The translations under genes were made by a program, and so were the position numbers. Under the pieces are notes generated by a model. It was given only the letters and a program-made list of their open reading frames with translations. It was not told the origin of the DNA and made no database searches. A stretch of 8,577 bases of DNA from JBCCZC01 sp039188505 (GTDB lineage: Bacteria > Pseudomonadota > Gammaproteobacteria > Xanthomonadales > SZUA-38), in the NCBI GenBank assembly GCA_039188505.1, contig JBCCZC010000241.1, positions 1 through 8,577 of the forward strand. Reading direction: 5' to 3'. This document shows positions 7,253 through 8,577 of this stretch, piece after piece (position 1 is the first letter of the stretch; every line of letters begins with the position of its first letter).

Positions 7253-7269
7253 TGCTGGAATCGTGCCAA
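7253..7269 (-). promoter_or_regulatory. Putative sigma-54 (-24/-12) promoter of the efflux/two-component operon
   Basis: The minus strand reads TTGGCACGATTCCAGCA. The -24 block TTGGCACG is a perfect match to the sigma-54 consensus (TGGCACG, 4 spacer bases, TTGCA/T). The -12 block keeps the essential GC and the following A but has CA in place of TT. The GG at 7267-7266 and the GC at 7255-7254 are separated exactly as required. It lies directly before the adaptor, the first gene of an operon that encodes its own sigma-54 activator. The predicted +1 is about 7242, at or one base before the chosen ATG. The degenerate -12 block and the absent leader keep confidence moderate. Confidence 0.6.
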
Positions 7270-7271
7270 CT

Positions 7272-7293
7272 CCCGAACTCGCGAAGTTTCGGG
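7272..7293. repeat. Imperfect dyad immediately upstream of the -24 element
   Basis: On the plus strand CCCGAACT (7272-7279) and AGTTTCGGG (7285-7293) are inverted copies with one bulged T, around a 5-nt centre CGCGA. The outer six bases, CCCGAA/TTCGGG, pair perfectly. The dyad ends only 3-5 bp upstream of the -24 block, so a protein bound here could block or modulate sigma-54 polymerase. It could equally be a chance feature of GC-rich DNA. Confidence 0.35.
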
Positions 7294-7331
7294 GTCGACA
7301 TCGCTGGCGATCGAGCATTCGCTGGCCGATC

Positions 7332-7376
7332 CCGGACAACCGCTACTCGGGCGTGTCCGGAATCGGACAGTCGTCC
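7332..7376. promoter_or_regulatory. Putative enhancer (upstream activating sequence) with TGTCCG/CGGACA half-sites
   Basis: The core is the palindrome TGTCCGGAATCGGACA (7354-7369), with perfect 6-bp arms and a 4-bp centre. A third half-site, CCGGACA (7332-7338), forms a 7-bp inverted pair with TGTCCGG (7354-7360), with centres 22 bp (about two helical turns) apart. A GGAC/GTCC pair (7365-7376) overlaps the outer end. The cluster lies about 65-110 bp upstream of the -24 element, a normal position for NtrC-type enhancer sites, and the operon encodes such an activator with a Fis-type DNA-binding domain. The palindrome also begins 7 nt after the antiporter stop codon, so a role as a weak 3'-end hairpin is possible. 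No U-tract follows it. Confidence 0.5.
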
Positions 7377-8537
7377 CTAGTCGCGCCTGAGCTTGTCGGA
7401 AACCGCCATCGGCGTCGGGTAACGCATGACGATCCAGTAACTCGAGGCGATGAAGCTCAGGAGCGTCGTCACCTGGATCAGGTAGCCGGTCTCCGGCGAG
7501 ACCGCGGCGCTCGTGAGCGCGACGGCGGCGATCAGGAGGCTGAACTCGCTGACCTGGCCGAGGCGCACACCCATCTCGCGCGATAGCTCGGGCTTCTCGC
7601 CCTGACTCATGAGCAGCCGGGAGAAGATGATCGGCTTGAGAACGAGCATAGCGCCGGCGAGCACGAGGGCAGGCAGGGCCACCTGCGCCACCATGGCGGG
7701 ATCGAGGCCGGCGCCGAGGGTGAAGAAGAAGATCACCAGGAAGAAGTCGCGGATGGGCCGCAGGTTGTCCGCGATGAAGCGCGAGACCGGACTCGCCGCA
7801 AGCGAGACGCCCGCGACGAAGGCGCCGATTTCGTACGACAGGCCGAGCGCATGCGCGGCGGTGGCCAGGCTCAGGCACCAGCTGATGGCCAGGAGGAAGA
7901 CGTACTCCTGAATCTGGTCGAAGCGCCGCAGCAGGGGCTGCAGGACGTAGCGCTGTCCCAGCCAGCCAGCGGCCACGATGAGCGGCAGGCCAACGGCCGC
8001 GAGGAGGAGCCCCAGCCCTTCGCTGTCGCTGCTCGTGAGCAGGAGGATCATGAGTATCGCGATCACGTCCTGGATCAACAGCACGCTGATGATGATTTCG
8101 CCCGCATGACGATGATGCAGGGCCGTGGTCGGCAGCAGCTTCAGCCCGAGGATGGTCGACGAGAACATCATCGCGCAGCCGACGATGAACGCCTCCCCCA
8201 GCGGCAGCCCGAAGGCAAGCGCGATGCCGACGCCCACACCGGCGAAGACCGCCGAGCTCAGCAGCGTCAGCTGGGTGGCCTGCCCGAGCATCTGCATCAG
8301 CTTCTGGGGGTAGAGGTTCAGGCCGAGGAGATAGAGCAGGAACATGATGCCGAACTCGGCGATCTGCCGGATGATCTCGGGCTGCGGCAGCAGGTCGAAG
8401 CCCGCGGGACCCACGAGCGCCCCGACGGCGATGTAGGCGAGGATCATGGCCTGCCGCGCGAACAGAGCCGCCGTGGCGAGAACCGCCGCACCGGCGAAGA
8501 TCAGGAAGATGGCGAAGACGATGCCTTCGGCGCTCAC
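7377..8537 (-). CDS. Kef-like (CPA2 family) cation:proton antiporter, membrane domain only
   Basis: This 386-residue, almost entirely hydrophobic protein has about 11-13 membrane segments. CPA2 hallmarks are YIAVGALVGPAGF (35-47), FSSTILGLKLL (125-135), LLIQDVIAILM with the Gln156-Asp157 pair in the ion pathway (153-163), GAFVAGVSLA (238-247) and GQVSEFSLLIA (327-337). It probably exchanges K+ or Na+ for H+ across the inner membrane. The usual C-terminal TrkA-N/RCK nucleotide-sensing domain of KefB/KefC is absent; the protein ends shortly after the last membrane segment at LRRD-TAG. The start is a GTG at 8537, placed just before TM1. The frame stays open to the window edge, so a longer N-terminus cannot be excluded. 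It points in the same direction as the efflux operon but is separated by the 135-nt regulatory gap, so it is probably an independent unit with possible read-through. Confidence 0.88.
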   Translation of the reverse strand: MSAEGIVFAIFLIFAGAAVLATAALFARQAMILAYIAVGALVGPAGFDLLPQPEIIRQIAEFGIMFLLYLLGLNLYPQKLMQMLGQATQLTLLSSAVFAGVGVGIALAFGLPLGEAFIVGCAMMFSSTILGLKLLPTTALHHRHAGEIIISVLLIQDVIAILMILLLTSSDSEGLGLLLAAVGLPLIVAAGWLGQRYVLQPLLRRFDQIQEYVFLLAISWCLSLATAAHALGLSYEIGAFVAGVSLAASPVSRFIADNLRPIRDFFLVIFFFTLGAGLDPAMVAQVALPALVLAGAMLVLKPIIFSRLLMSQGEKPELSREMGVRLGQVSEFSLLIAAVALTSAAVSPETGYLIQVTTLLSFIASSYWIVMRYPTPMAVSDKLRRD

Positions 8538-8577
8538 GACGCGCCTGCAAGCCCCGTCGTGGTGCGGCGGGGGCGCC

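Noticed and set aside
7354..7369. Palindrome as an intrinsic terminator for the antiporter
   Set aside because: The stem is only 6 bp and is followed by a C/G-rich stretch rather than a U-tract. Extra half-sites nearby fit a binding-site cluster better, though a weak 3'-end role is not excluded.
6718..8550. 610-codon minus-strand frame across the antiporter and adaptor in another phase
   Set aside because: It is Arg-rich and lacks membrane segments or domains. It crosses two clear genes and the regulatory gap, so it is a GC-driven shadow.

Overview
The window looks like chromosomal DNA from a GC-rich proteobacterium, most likely a gammaproteobacterium. GC is about two-thirds by eye. It holds a FadH-type 2,4-dienoyl-CoA reductase, an NtrC-type sigma-54 activator and a Kef-like antiporter, all typical of that group. 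The taxonomic call is an inference and carries moderate confidence. I see no tRNA, rRNA, CRISPR array, transposase or other sign of a mobile element.

Layout: positions 1-111 (+) are the last 36 codons of fadH. All other genes lie on the minus strand and read from right to left. First is a Kef-like cation:proton antiporter (8537-7377). A 135-nt regulatory gap (7376-7242) follows. Then comes a tight six-gene block: membrane-fusion adaptor (7241-5994), ABC ATPase (5989-5312), two FtsX/MacB-type permeases (5304-4060 and 4044-2848), NtrC-family response regulator (2827-1460) and PAS-containing sensor kinase (1463-126). Gaps in the block are 4, 7, 15 and 20 nt, and the last pair overlaps by 4 nt. 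The block converges on fadH, with a perfect 8-bp hairpin across the junction.

The six genes read as a self-regulated envelope efflux module. The adaptor carries the R-L-S tip motif used by AcrA/MacA-type adaptors to dock on a TolC-like channel. The ATPase and two permeases form a split MacB-like (type VII) transporter. The kinase has almost no periplasmic domain, and the regulator is a sigma-54 activator. The gap before the adaptor contains a -24/-12 sigma-54 promoter match (perfect -24 block, exact spacing, degenerate -12 block). About 65-110 bp upstream of it is a cluster of TGTCCG/CGGACA half-sites suited to be the regulator's own enhancer. The inferred circuit is kinase, then regulator, then sigma-54 promoter, then pump plus its own two-component system. 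The putative +1 falls on the adaptor ATG, so the mRNA may be leaderless. Two less usual traits of the regulator are a GAFTDA loop instead of GAFTGA and a lengthened receiver loop after the phospho-acceptor Asp.

Gene clusters of this general kind (adaptor, ABC ATPase, two permeases, sigma-54 regulator, kinase) recur in Gram-negative bacteria as far as I recall. The gene set itself is therefore not unique, but I cannot name the substrate, and the regulatory details appear worth testing.
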